DNA of 64,000 nt from Lachnospiraceae bacterium (lineage in GTDB: Bacteria > Bacillota > Clostridia > Lachnospirales > Lachnospiraceae): NCBI GenBank assembly GCA_029067085.1, contig JAIEFE010000008.1, positions 116,950 to 180,949 on the forward strand, read 5' to 3'. The first letter of the stretch is position 1. Every line of letters starts with the position of its first letter. Under the pieces are notes generated by a model, which worked only from the letters and a program-made list of their open reading frames with translations, had not been told where the DNA came from and ran no database searches. This document shows, piece by piece, positions 1 through 8,990 of the stretch. Made by a program: the position numbers and the translations under genes.

Positions 1-419
1 CGGCTGAAATATCCACCGTTGACAATGGTATCATTATCCGCGTAAAGCACGGCATTGGAGATATTGTATCCTCCCAGACGGTTGAGGGACGACTTCCTTG
101 TCATGCCGATCCTCTCTTCAAAAAAATCGTAGCTTCCCTCATATTGTTTGTCCAGAAATTCATAGACTTCTCTGTTCATATACACATCGTTCATCATATT
201 CACGATCTCTTCCAGCGTGTATTCCAGATCGTAATGGATCGAGTTGGTCACATTTTCAAACTCGTGGATCTGCTCCTTTTCTCCGGCATCGTAGAGCGTG
301 TAGAAGATCACGCTGTCAGTCAACACGAGCGGAAGGATCACACAGAAGACATAAATAATGATCAACTTCATTCTGATGTTAAAGTCATTCATAAAAGCTT
401 CCAGTTTTTCCCAGATCAT
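1..419 (-). CDS. Sensor histidine kinase, N-terminal part (cut by window edge)
   Basis: The minus-strand frame opens with ATG at 419, preceded by an AGGAG Shine-Dalgarno about 6 nt upstream, and stays open to the window edge (about 139 residues). The protein starts MIWEKLEAFMNDF, then has one hydrophobic segment (about residues 17-36, IIIYVFCVILPLVL) and an extracytoplasmic helical region with many acidic residues and repeated aromatic-Glu patterns. This pattern is typical of the sensor part of YesM-type (LytS-like) histidine kinases, which in Firmicutes usually control carbohydrate uptake and glycosidase genes. The kinase domain would lie beyond the window, so the assignment is inference from the N-terminus only. 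The chemoreceptor and two glycosidases next to it fit a carbohydrate-sensing role. Confidence 0.6.
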   Translation of the reverse strand, partial: MIWEKLEAFMNDFNIRMKLIIIYVFCVILPLVLTDSVIFYTLYDAGEKEQIHEFENVTNSIHYDLEYTLEEIVNMMNDVYMNREVYEFLDKQYEGSYDFFEERIGMTRKSSLNRLGGYNISNAVLYADNDTIVNGGYFS

Positions 420-471
420 TCGTCTCCTCTCCCGCATCGAACGACGCTTTTATACCCTTTAACAGGAAACA

Positions 472-496
472 GACGCAAGCTTGCACAGCCTGCGTC
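472..496 (-). terminator. Possible terminator after the chemoreceptor gene
   Basis: A 9-bp stem (GACGCAAGC with GCCTGCGTC on the plus strand, one G-U pair in the minus RNA) with a 7-nt loop lies 27 nt past the stop of the chemoreceptor gene. On the minus strand it is followed by a weak T-rich run (TGTTTCCTGTT). It also precedes the sensor kinase gene, so it may be only partial. Confidence 0.4.
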
Positions 497-522
497 CATT
501 TTTCTGAAACTCTGTCTTTCTG

Positions 523-2571
523 TTATCTGCGGAATTTACCCACGATCTCTTCGAGGTGATCCGCCATCTTCTTATTCTCTATCGACTGCTCCTGCGTCTT
601 GCTCGCGATTTCAGCAGTCTCTCCGTTCTTCTCTATAATAGTGCCGATGGCGGTCTGGTTCTCTTCCATGATAACGTTCACATCTGCAGCGTTATCCGAA
701 ATCTGTGCCACAGACATTTGTAAACTGCGCACCGCATCCAGCATCTCGTCCAGCTTGTCCTTGATCTGTCCGACCGACACGCTGTAATTCGTAGATTTTT
801 CAGCAAACCCTCTAAACTGCACCACCACATCCTGTTCAATAAAGGAGATGACTGAGTCAAAGCAGCCGTTTACAATAGCGATACTGTTGTTTGCCTCCCC
901 ACAGATCTCTTGAATGGAGGAAGCCGTATTCTTTGAAGTCTCGGCCAGATTCGCAATGGAACCTGCCACCACGGCAAAGCCCTTTCCGGCCTCACCGGCT
1001 CTGGCCGCTTCGATGGAAGCATTCAGGGAGAGGAGATTCGTCTTGCCTGCAATGCTTAAGATTTCCGCCGCCAGCTCATTGATCTTCGTAAGGCTCTTCA
1101 GTTTATCGATTGCTTCTCCGATTGCCTCCTTCGTCTCCTCCAGTTTTACTTCACCGTTCTGGTAAGCATAATCCGCCTGCTGCTTCATCTCGCTCGCGCT
1201 TCCGATCACTTCGCTGCTGGTATTAACCGAAGCCTCGATACCCTTCATGATGGTACCCATCAACTGATTGATGCTCTCAATTTCTGTATTGACATTTCTG
1301 ATAAGGGCATTGGTATTTTCCATGGAGGCTGAAAGCTGCTGCGTAACTGCAATATTGTCTGAAGTGTCGTCCGCCAGAGACTGGGAAGACATGTGCATAC
1401 TCTCCGCCTTTTCGTTCAGGGATCTGGAACAATCGTTTAAAGTGTCCGAAATGGCCTGCAGCGATCCGATCAGACCGTCTGTGGCCGTTGCGATACTGCC
1501 CAGCTCGTCCCCGCGCTTGGTGTGTTTCCTGATGTGCGGATTATCCGCCACATTGAAATTCTGCAATGCCACGATGCTCTCCTCGATGGCTCCCATGGGA
1601 CTCATAAAGCCCTTGATGATGATAACGGATATAATGAGCATCACCACCAGCGCGCCGATTGAAAAGAACATCATGATCTGTTTCAGACTGGTCGTGCCGG
1701 CAAAAATCTCCGCCGCATCGTCGGATACAATAAAAAGCCAGCCCCGATTTGCCATATAGTAGTAGGTGGCAATATAATCCACTCCGTCCTGCTTATATTC
1801 CACATAGCCCATATCATTCGTACTCTGTCCCGCATACTGCTCGCAGAGTGTACGGATATAATCCTCTTCCGCTTCCGTGGCTACCTTCTCCGTATCCTCA
1901 CAGAAAATATACTGACCATTCCCTGTATTTACCATACAATATTCCGCACTGTTCATTCCCTGCATCGTCAGGGAATCCAAAAGCTGGATCAAACCCGTAG
2001 TGAAAACACCGCCGCCGACGAGACCGATCGGATTTCCCGCTTCATCAAACACTGCCTGATACATGGACACGATCTGCTGACCGCTGGCGGGTGAGATGAT
2101 AATGCCCGTATTATATACGCCGTTCGCCGCGAGCATGGCATCCTGCAGAGCCTTTAAAGGATCTCCCTCTCTGGTCGTGATGCCCACCACTGCAGCATTC
2201 GTATGCGCCAGCACATGAGTATTCCATTCACTCACATATAACCCTTCCAGATTGTCGACATCCGCAGAAAATTTTTCCGTATACGCCTGTGCTGCCGCCT
2301 GTGCTGCCTCATCTGTCGGATTTTTCAAGATAGCCTGTATCTCTCCGGCACGACTATAAGCAGTGAGGGTACCCTCCACTTCCTGCACATAGTTTTCAAT
2401 GATCCTGCTTCGTTCCTCAACCACCGTCTCCATACTGTTTGTGGTGCTCTTTCGGGTATTGTTCGTAATGGCATTTCCTACGAATAACACCATAGCACCC
2501 ATGACAACAGTCTGCATGATCAGAACACAGATCGTAATCTTGGTCCCCAGGCTTAACTTTCCTCGGTTCAT
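523..2571 (-). CDS. Methyl-accepting chemotaxis protein with extracellular Cache-type sensor
   Basis: A transmembrane chemoreceptor that would signal to CheA/CheW. The frame is open to 2619, but the better start is ATG 2571 (MNRGKLSLGTK), with AGGAGG 9 nt upstream. Order: TM1 (about residues 10-32), a roughly 260-residue extracytoplasmic sensor with Cache-like phrases (ANGVYNTGIIISPASGQQIV, GLVGGGVF), TM2, a HAMP-like linker, and a cytoplasmic coiled-coil signalling domain. The conserved hairpin tip is present (GKTNLLSLNASIEAARAGEA). The C-terminus is ordinary, with no CheR-binding pentapeptide seen. The neighbouring glycosidases suggest that it senses a sugar or small organic ligand; that ligand is inference. 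No flagellar or che genes are in the window. Confidence 0.93.
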   Translation of the reverse strand: MNRGKLSLGTKITICVLIMQTVVMGAMVLFVGNAITNNTRKSTTNSMETVVEERSRIIENYVQEVEGTLTAYSRAGEIQAILKNPTDEAAQAAAQAYTEKFSADVDNLEGLYVSEWNTHVLAHTNAAVVGITTREGDPLKALQDAMLAANGVYNTGIIISPASGQQIVSMYQAVFDEAGNPIGLVGGGVFTTGLIQLLDSLTMQGMNSAEYCMVNTGNGQYIFCEDTEKVATEAEEDYIRTLCEQYAGQSTNDMGYVEYKQDGVDYIATYYYMANRGWLFIVSDDAAEIFAGTTSLKQIMMFFSIGALVVMLIISVIIIKGFMSPMGAIEESIVALQNFNVADNPHIRKHTKRGDELGSIATATDGLIGSLQAISDTLNDCSRSLNEKAESMHMSSQSLADDTSDNIAVTQQLSASMENTNALIRNVNTEIESINQLMGTIMKGIEASVNTSSEVIGSASEMKQQADYAYQNGEVKLEETKEAIGEAIDKLKSLTKINELAAEILSIAGKTNLLSLNASIEAARAGEAGKGFAVVAGSIANLAETSKNTASSIQEICGEANNSIAIVNGCFDSVISFIEQDVVVQFRGFAEKSTNYSVSVGQIKDKLDEMLDAVRSLQMSVAQISDNAADVNVIMEENQTAIGTIIEKNGETAEIASKTQEQSIENKKMADHLEEIVGKFRR

Positions 2572-2772
2572 TCTTTCTTTCCTCCTGTTCCGATGCGTTC
2601 CCCCGTGCATCCTTTTCATTTGTCCGTCCCACTATTGCCGTCTCACAGCGGGGAATTTCATTTACTTCTATATGTTAATCCATATGTAATCATATCACTT
2701 CACAACAATAATTATAGTCACGCGCACCTCGCTTGTCAATGTAGCCAAACAGGAAAAAAGTACCGTTTTCTC

Positions 2773-4170
2773 TCAGTGCAGTGAAAAAGACAGAAGGCTC
2801 AGACAGCCGTTCCCGCGGTAGGTCAGATAGATGGCCTGCTTTCCGTCCGGAATTTGAGCGGGCGCACCGGATTCCTCCCAAACATTGGAGGACTTCACCG
2901 GAATCTTTGCAAGAACCTCGCCGTTCCAGGCCGTCCGCACCTCGTATACACCGTCTCCGTAAGCTCTTGTACGAATTCGGATCTCGCGGATTCCCTCACA
3001 GGAAAAATACTTGAACCCGGCTGTTGCCCCATCTTTCATATTTGCGATATACCCGGGTTCCTCGTCGCCATCCCTGCCGTCCTGCATGATCTTCGGGAAA
3101 GCATCCCCTCCCACATACATGGAAGGTTCATCCGTGAAGAGATGGCAGGCCAGATAGGCGGGATATTCACCCTTGCCGATCAGCGGGCCGCCGTTTAAGC
3201 CGCAGGATGTGATCTCCACCTGTGGAATCCTCCCGTCCGGCAGGATTTCCAGCTTTTCCGCACACCCCTGTCGACTGTACCAGGTACCGTTCGTGTGCCT
3301 ATGATAAAAAATATACCATTCGTCGTTTATTTCCACCATACTGCCGTGGTTGTTTGCCCCGTAGGCCATGGGCATGTCGGCCGGCTTGTAGGTGTCAATG
3401 TGCAGATCGCAGTTGCTCACTAAAACGCCGCCGTATACAAAACCTTCCGTAGGACTTTTGCTGGTTGCATAGCACAACTCGTGCATAACAACAGAAGAAT
3501 AGATCAGATAGTATGTATCGCCGACCTTCCGTATGGAAGCGGCCTCAAAATACTCATGCTCCTCAAAGCCCGTTCCCTCTCCGTACTCACAGCCGGGAAT
3601 CACGATCCTCGGTTCCTCCACGATCGTCAGCATATCGGGACCCAGCACCGTAGCCTGGGCGCCGCTTCTGGATTTATCTCCCCTGCCGCAAAATCCCGTG
3701 TAGAGATAAGTGCGCTCCCCCTCTGTCAGCACGCCGGGATCAAACTGGGGCTCATCCCCCGCCCGCTCTCCGAGCCTGGTGCCGTCCTCATAATGGACAT
3801 AGCCGTAAAACTCGTAACGACCCGCAGGCATATCACTGACTGCCACAGAGACCACATTTACCTTGTCGAGCACATAGTAGAGATAGTATCTGCCGTCCGG
3901 CCCTTTTGTCACATCCGGCGCGTAGAGACACATTTTCCCTTCCTTGTTCATGGGATCTTCATTTCTGGGATAGATTACACCCTCATAACGCCAGTCGGCG
4001 AGATCCGTGACCGGCGCGGACCAACACACATAATCTCCCATACAAAATACATAGCCGTTGTAGAAATCGTGGGAACCGTAGACATAGACTCTGCCGTCAA
4101 AGACATAGGGTTCCCCGTCCGGTATGTACTCCCAGGATGGCAGATACGGATTAAAAGCCTGTTTTTTCAT
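2773..4170 (-). CDS. Family 43 glycoside hydrolase
   Basis: A 465-residue five-bladed beta-propeller glycosidase of the GH43 type (beta-xylosidase or alpha-arabinofuranosidase class). The three carboxylates are recognisable: Asp18 in the N-terminal blade (IPDGEPYVFDG), Asp86 in LYAPDV, and a Glu in the EYFEAASIRK blade; a later NNHGSMVEI supplies the usual active-site His. After about residue 330 a beta-rich C-terminal domain follows, resembling a small carbohydrate-binding (CBM6-like) module. There is no signal peptide, so it probably acts in the cytoplasm on imported oligosaccharides. ATG 4170 has AAGGAGAG just upstream. It lies 48 nt behind the GH26 gene and is probably co-transcribed with it. 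The exact substrate cannot be read from sequence. Confidence 0.85.
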   Translation of the reverse strand: MKKQAFNPYLPSWEYIPDGEPYVFDGRVYVYGSHDFYNGYVFCMGDYVCWSAPVTDLADWRYEGVIYPRNEDPMNKEGKMCLYAPDVTKGPDGRYYLYYVLDKVNVVSVAVSDMPAGRYEFYGYVHYEDGTRLGERAGDEPQFDPGVLTEGERTYLYTGFCGRGDKSRSGAQATVLGPDMLTIVEEPRIVIPGCEYGEGTGFEEHEYFEAASIRKVGDTYYLIYSSVVMHELCYATSKSPTEGFVYGGVLVSNCDLHIDTYKPADMPMAYGANNHGSMVEINDEWYIFYHRHTNGTWYSRQGCAEKLEILPDGRIPQVEITSCGLNGGPLIGKGEYPAYLACHLFTDEPSMYVGGDAFPKIMQDGRDGDEEPGYIANMKDGATAGFKYFSCEGIREIRIRTRAYGDGVYEVRTAWNGEVLAKIPVKSSNVWEESGAPAQIPDGKQAIYLTYRGNGCLSLLSFSLH

Positions 4171-4218
4171 CTCAATCTCTCCTTACATCATCAAAGTTTT
4201 TTCTATCGTTTTGCCGTC

Positions 4219-5163
4219 TCATCTCTTCCAAGGATCCGTTATGGCGTATGTACTTCCATAGACACTGCGCAGCGCCTCATGACTGTTAAATTCTTCCGTG
4301 AGGACGAAATCTTTGCTCCAGGTCATGTAGTAGCGCCAGGGAACACGGCTTTTTTCCAGTATCTCCATGTCCGGAAGAATGCCGATTTCCGCAAGCGCCA
4401 CCGGCTTCTCCTCACCCATAACGGCGCGAAGTTGTTCGTACGCCCCTGCATAGTCCGTCCTCGTTCCCTTCTCCTCATAGAGATCACAGGAGAGGATATC
4501 CACCACATCGTCACCGGGATAACCCTCCTTCAGCGGACAGTTCCAGACCCACAGCAGATTGTTCAGATGGTGCTGCTCCACAAAATAGGCGTACTGCATC
4601 CGAAAGAGCTTCGCCGCCACCGCAGGCCCCTTTCTTCCCCACCAGAACCATTCGCCCTCAGACTCGTGAAAGGGACGCCATAATATCGGGATATCCTCCT
4701 CCAAAAAGGGCTTCAGACAGCCCGCTATCACATCCATATCACGATAAAAAGCCTCCCTCTCAGGCGTGCCCTCCTCCAGTATCTTTTCCGGATCAAAATC
4801 CGTATTGCAGCTGAAAAAGCTCTTATCCTGCCCGCCAAGCGGAGAAAACCAGTGCCAGGTTAAGGTCACGACACCGCCGCTTCTCCCGAACGAAAGTGCG
4901 TGTGCCAGTGTATCCCTATTCTCATCAATCTCCACCCTGCAAGCCTCATCGCCCGTTTCATAGCGAATATTCGGGGAGTAGGACAAAAGCTCGAACCCCC
5001 GCAGAGCCGGCTCCTTTCCCGTGATCTTCCTGATCTCGTCGATCTCCTCCATTTTCACCGTCTGTGTGTGCTGCCCCGTCAGAATCCCCTTCCCCTTCAG
5101 TGAATCGAGATCATGAAACAATCTGCACGCGCCCGGCGTTGCCTGTCTGTTCGTCGGTTCCAT
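4219..5163 (-). CDS. Family 26 glycoside hydrolase (beta-mannanase-like)
   Basis: A 314-residue (beta/alpha)8 retaining glycosidase. The GH26 acid/base motif is RPFHE with Glu167, followed by GEWFWWG. The nucleophile is Glu259 in ALAEIG. An N-terminal GILTGQH phrase is also typical of the family. No signal peptide or binding module is present, so this is a compact cytoplasmic enzyme, probably acting on manno-oligosaccharides (or a related beta-glycan) after uptake. The start is ATG 5163 behind an AGGG Shine-Dalgarno. Together with GH43 it forms a short cazyme operon. It occupies the place downstream of spoIVB where spo0A is usually found in spore-forming Firmicutes. Confidence 0.88.
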   Translation of the reverse strand: MEPTNRQATPGACRLFHDLDSLKGKGILTGQHTQTVKMEEIDEIRKITGKEPALRGFELLSYSPNIRYETGDEACRVEIDENRDTLAHALSFGRSGGVVTLTWHWFSPLGGQDKSFFSCNTDFDPEKILEEGTPEREAFYRDMDVIAGCLKPFLEEDIPILWRPFHESEGEWFWWGRKGPAVAAKLFRMQYAYFVEQHHLNNLLWVWNCPLKEGYPGDDVVDILSCDLYEEKGTRTDYAGAYEQLRAVMGEEKPVALAEIGILPDMEILEKSRVPWRYYMTWSKDFVLTEEFNSHEALRSVYGSTYAITDPWKR

Positions 5164-5297
5164 TCTGCCCTACCTGAGCCTTTCTCTTCCGAAAAAATGT
5201 CAAAAACATACACCTTTATATTTCTTAAGTCATTTGTACCAGTATAACATCATCGTACCCGAAAATCCTAGTCCTTTTTTTCATCAGATAAATTTTA

Positions 5298-6647
5298 TTA
5301 ATGTGTCAGCATCTCCTCAATAAATATACCATACCCCTTTGTGGAATCATTGACCAGCACGTGCGTCACCGCACCCGCGAGTTTCCCGTTCTGAATGATC
5401 GGGCTCCCGCTCATGCCTTGAATAATGCCCCCCGTCAGCATCAGAAGTTTCTCATCCACCACGCGGATCACAATACCCCGATTCACATTTTCCTGCTCCA
5501 GATTGACTTCCACGATCTCCACGTCATAAAATTCCGGCTCCCCGGAAACGGAGCAGATGATCTGAGCTGGCCCCAGCTCGATCTCCTGCTTCAGCGCGAT
5601 GGGAACCGGTTCGTATACGGCATTCTCCAATAGCGCGGGATCACATATGCCGAAAATTCCTGACGCAGTGTTCTCGGTAATCTCCCCGATCACATTTTCG
5701 CTGTCATACTCAATGTATCCCGTCAGTTCACCGGGCGCTCCCCCCGCACCTCTGGTGATACCCACGATCTCCGTCCGATAGAGCACGCCTTCCTCCAGAT
5801 TCATCAGAATGGAGGTATCCACATCGTTGATACCGTGCCCCAGCGCCCCAAAGGTATCATCTGTGCTCTCGTAGGTCATAGTACCGATTCCCTGTGCATT
5901 ATCCCGTATCCAGATTCCCAGCTTCCACTCCTGCATCTTATTTTTCTCAGCGTTTATCATAACATCCGTTATTTCTCCACCCCTTCTGATCGTGAGTACC
6001 ATATCCTCCCCTTCGGAGGCTTCCACCATACTGATAAAATGCTTCTTATTCTCCACTTCTTCCCCGTTGCTCTTTAAGATATAATCTCCCTTCTGCAACA
6101 CATATCTGGCCGGCGATACGGCCTCTCCCCCGCTGCTCTCAAATTCTCCTATACCCACCACCAAAACACCCTCTGTCTTGACATAGATGCCGATAGGGAT
6201 TCCCGAAGGGATAAGCATCTTATCCTGAATCACCTCAATGTCCACATTTTTATATGGAAAAACACCGAAAAGCTTCAGATCCATCTGATAAGTATCAATC
6301 TGATTGGCCTTTAATCTGACGGTATGTGCGAAATCTACATGAAGGCTTTCCGATCTGTCAGCCTTTTCCATTTTTCTAAAAGCCTTTTCATCCGCATCAC
6401 TCACATCCGCCACCGCAGAGACCGGGGTCGCCTCTTCCCCCGTCCGGTAGATCTCTCCGGATACCGGAATCCGAAAATCAAACTCCTGCTCGACGCCGGC
6501 GCGAATTTTGATCTTGGATGGAATCTTATCCCAGTATGAGATATAGGCATTAAGAAAAAGCGCAGCCACACCCGTCAAAAGCAGCATCCACAAAAATCTC
6601 CTGTATTTCTTCTCCTGTTGTCTGGTCATTGCAATCGAATTACTCAC
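5298..6647 (-). CDS. spoIVB: SpoIVB sporulation serine protease
   Basis: The forespore-made signalling protease that crosses the intermembrane space and triggers pro-sigma-K processing in the mother cell. It starts at GTG 6647 with an AGGTGAGG Shine-Dalgarno about 10 nt upstream. Residues 17-36 form the N-terminal membrane anchor, followed by an extracytoplasmic beta region, a PDZ domain (about 150-235) and the S55 protease domain. The catalytic His lies in GALGHGI, and the Ser in the conserved IQGMSGSPI motif, near the C-terminus. Length (449) is normal. It follows recN after two hairpins. spo0A, its usual downstream partner, is not next to it here. Confidence 0.95.
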   Translation of the reverse strand: MSNSIAMTRQQEKKYRRFLWMLLLTGVAALFLNAYISYWDKIPSKIKIRAGVEQEFDFRIPVSGEIYRTGEEATPVSAVADVSDADEKAFRKMEKADRSESLHVDFAHTVRLKANQIDTYQMDLKLFGVFPYKNVDIEVIQDKMLIPSGIPIGIYVKTEGVLVVGIGEFESSGGEAVSPARYVLQKGDYILKSNGEEVENKKHFISMVEASEGEDMVLTIRRGGEITDVMINAEKNKMQEWKLGIWIRDNAQGIGTMTYESTDDTFGALGHGINDVDTSILMNLEEGVLYRTEIVGITRGAGGAPGELTGYIEYDSENVIGEITENTASGIFGICDPALLENAVYEPVPIALKQEIELGPAQIICSVSGEPEFYDVEIVEVNLEQENVNRGIVIRVVDEKLLMLTGGIIQGMSGSPIIQNGKLAGAVTHVLVNDSTKGYGIFIEEMLTH

Positions 6648-6688
6648 TCTTCACATACCTCACCTGAAATTTCTATTGACATGCTGCA

Positions 6689-6717
6689 CATTATGCGTAT
6701 AAGCAGATTCGGAATGC
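6689..6717 (-). promoter_or_regulatory. Weak sigma-G-like promoter candidate for spoIVB
   Basis: On the minus strand GCATT (6717-6713) is followed after 17 nt by CATAATG (6695-6689), 42 nt before the spoIVB GTG. This resembles the forespore sigma-G pattern (GHATR, CATnHTA) with one mismatch in each box. spoIVB is forespore-expressed in Bacillus subtilis, which makes the match plausible but not proven. Confidence 0.3.
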
Positions 6718-6743
6718 TTCACTTTCTGACTCTGCTTATACGC
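6695..6743. repeat. 13-bp inverted repeat upstream of spoIVB
   Basis: GCGTATAAGCAGA (6695-6707) and TCTGCTTATACGC (6731-6743) are perfect complements separated by 23 nt. The repeat lies between the recN terminator hairpin and the spoIVB start, and its inner arm abuts the candidate -10 box. It has no T-run on either side, so it is not a standard terminator; an operator or a leader hairpin is possible. Confidence 0.6.
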
Positions 6744-6745
6744 GC

Positions 6746-6777
6746 AAAAGGGACATACATTACAGTATGTCCCTTTT
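6746..6777. terminator. Bidirectional-type terminator between recN and spoIVB
   Basis: A perfect 13-bp stem (AAAAGGGACATAC, loop ATTACA, GTATGTCCCTTTT) lies 38 nt past the recN stop. The A/T ends give a U-run in either direction. It would separate the recN transcription unit from spoIVB. Confidence 0.75.
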
Positions 6778-6814
6778 AGTATGTGAAGAATCTGTTTTTT
6801 CATAGCAAAATTTT

Positions 6815-8497
6815 TTAATATTGTTTGGTTTTTCCTGCCAGCGCTTTCATTTCTTCCGCATTTTGACAAGCTGCCTCCGTAATCTGATCGCCGCCCAGCA
6901 TTCTTGCCAGCTCCTTCACGCTCTCATCCCGCGAAAGCTCCCGGATGCCCGTAAGCGACCTTCCCTCCGCCACCTGCTTCTCGATCACAAAATGCGTATC
7001 CGCCATAGCTGCAATCTGGGGAAGATGCGTAATACAGATCAGTTGATGATCTTTCCCCAAAATTCCCATTTTTTCCGACACCTTCCACGCCGTCCTGCCG
7101 CTGATCCCCGTATCGATCTCGTCGAAGATCAGAGTCTCGATCTCGTCCTTGTCCGCAAGAACCGTTTTCAGGGCAAGCATAACACGCGAAAGCTCACCGC
7201 CGCTGGCAGTCAGCGCCAGTTCTCTCAGCGGTTCACCGGGGTTGGTAGAGAGCATAAAGCAGACCTGATCATATCCGTTTTCTCCCATATTCTCCTCGCT
7301 GCCCTCCACCCGGATCTCGAAGGCCGCCCGTTCAAAATTCAGATCGAGCAGCGCCTGCCGCATCTGCTCCGCGAGTTCACGGGCATTTTCATTGCGGATC
7401 CCGGATATTTCTCTGCACAAAAGAAGCGCTTTCTCCCGCAATTCCTCCACTTTGGCCGCAAGCTTTTCCCGATAAGCGTCGTAATCCCTGTACTTCTCTA
7501 TCGTTTCCCGCGTCTTTGCCTGATATGCAAAAATCTCCTCCACGGAGCTTCCATATTTTGCCTTCAAATGATTCAAAAGATTCAGGCGCGCCTCCGTCCG
7601 TTCAAAGACTGCGCCGTCAAAGGCAAGCCCTGCGATATAGGCCGCCATTCCCCTGTTATAATCGTTTAAGAGGCTGTCAATATCCAAAAGCTGCCTTTCA
7701 TATTCCTGCAGTGTTTCATCGTAGGCGGAAACGCTGCGGATTTCCCGAAGCGCCCTGCCGATCAAACTGCCCGCCCCGTCGTTCTCATAGCCGCACAGCG
7801 CATGGGCGCATGCCGCCGCCTCCTCTATCTTTCTGGCGTTATTCATTTTCTGGTAAGTTTTTTCTAACTCCTCATCCTCTCCTGCAGCAAGGGATGCTTC
7901 CTCAATCTCAGCACACTCAAACTCCGCCAGTGCACACTCTTTCCTCCTCGTCTCCTCGTCCGTCTCGTTCTCTGAGAGCTCCCGAACCGCCTCTCGATAC
8001 TGCAGGTAAATTTCACGCAGCGCTGCCTTCTTCTCCGCAAGAGCGCCACCCGCATAAGTGTCCAGAATCTCCATCTGCCTGCCTGTCTTTAACAGAGACT
8101 GATGTTCATGCTGACCGTGTATATCGATCAGGATCTCCGCAAGCTGCTTCAGCTGCCTGGCCGTCACCGTCTCCCCGCAGACCTTACAGACACTGCGGTT
8201 CTCCAGGATCCTTCTCTGTAAGATAACACGATTTTCCTCCAGAGGCAGCTCCAGCGCTTCTATGGCCTTCTTCTGAACAGGATCCTCCACAAAGAAGACA
8301 AGTTCCACCAGAGCGTACTCCGCTCCCGTGCGGATCAGTTCCCGATCAGCCTTGGCACCCAGTGCCAGATTGATGGAACCGATAATAATGGATTTTCCCG
8401 CCCCTGTCTCCCCGGTAAGAATATTGAGTCCCTTTCCGAACAACACTTCTGCCTCATCGATCAGAGCCAGATTTTTCACATGCAAACTCTCCAGCAT
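6815..8497 (-). CDS. recN: DNA repair protein RecN
   Basis: An SMC-like ATPase that acts early at DNA double-strand breaks. The N-terminus MLESLHVKNLALIDEAEV and Walker A GETGAGKS are typical. The centre (about 150-370) is coiled-coil. The C-terminal lobe carries the signature LTASGGELSRVMLALK, and Walker B LIFDEIDTGISG. Length 560 is normal for the family. It starts 1 nt after the argR stop, so argR and recN are translationally linked; this neighbour order is conserved widely in Firmicutes. Confidence 0.97.
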   Translation of the reverse strand: MLESLHVKNLALIDEAEVLFGKGLNILTGETGAGKSIIIGSINLALGAKADRELIRTGAEYALVELVFFVEDPVQKKAIEALELPLEENRVILQRRILENRSVCKVCGETVTARQLKQLAEILIDIHGQHEHQSLLKTGRQMEILDTYAGGALAEKKAALREIYLQYREAVRELSENETDEETRRKECALAEFECAEIEEASLAAGEDEELEKTYQKMNNARKIEEAAACAHALCGYENDGAGSLIGRALREIRSVSAYDETLQEYERQLLDIDSLLNDYNRGMAAYIAGLAFDGAVFERTEARLNLLNHLKAKYGSSVEEIFAYQAKTRETIEKYRDYDAYREKLAAKVEELREKALLLCREISGIRNENARELAEQMRQALLDLNFERAAFEIRVEGSEENMGENGYDQVCFMLSTNPGEPLRELALTASGGELSRVMLALKTVLADKDEIETLIFDEIDTGISGRTAWKVSEKMGILGKDHQLICITHLPQIAAMADTHFVIEKQVAEGRSLTGIRELSRDESVKELARMLGGDQITEAACQNAEEMKALAGKTKQY

Positions 8498-8498
8498 T

Positions 8499-8948
8499 TT
8501 ATCCCACCATTCTGCCGATCTTCTCCATAACGATCTGCGCGTCCTCCACGCTTCCCATCGCCATCATCACCGTATTATCCCCTGCGATGCTGCCCACGAT
8601 CTCCTCAATCTTCATAGCGTCAATGGCTGCCGCCACTGCCATTGCCATACCGGACACTGTTTTTAAGACAAGAAGGTTCTGTGCGAGTGCCATGGAGACG
8701 TAGCCTTCCTTCAGTACTCTGCCGTACTTATCCCCCAGATGGGATTCCTCCCCGTCAAAGGTCACATATTTCTGCCGTCCTCTGCCTCCCGGTATCTTGG
8801 ATAGTTTTAACTCCCTGATATCTCTGGATACAGTCGCCTGTGTGACTTGATACCCTTCTTCCCGCAGCCGGTCCACCAGTTCCTCCTGCGTCTCGATCTC
8901 ATATCGGGTGATCAGCTCTATGATCTTTTCGTGTCTCCTCTTTTTCAT
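8499..8948 (-). CDS. argR: Arginine repressor ArgR
   Basis: A hexameric arginine-responsive transcription factor. The N-terminal winged helix (residues 1-70) contains the DNA-recognition phrase VTQATVSRDIRELKL. The C-terminal oligomerisation and arginine-binding domain has the GTIAGDNT-like motif, here GSIAGDNTVM. At 149 residues it has normal length. It sits between nadK and recN in the standard order. No arginine biosynthesis gene is in the window, so its targets lie elsewhere. Confidence 0.96.
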   Translation of the reverse strand: MKKRRHEKIIELITRYEIETQEELVDRLREEGYQVTQATVSRDIRELKLSKIPGGRGRQKYVTFDGEESHLGDKYGRVLKEGYVSMALAQNLLVLKTVSGMAMAVAAAIDAMKIEEIVGSIAGDNTVMMAMGSVEDAQIVMEKIGRMVG

Positions 8949-8990
8949 ACTCTCTTCAGATCCTTTGCTTTGCTCTGTCCTGATGCTCTT

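Noticed and set aside
3481..4683. Long plus-strand ORF of 400 codons opposite GH43/GH26
   Set aside because: It overlaps two glycosidases with clear catalytic motifs on the minus strand; its translation is basic and low-complexity, with no recognisable domain.
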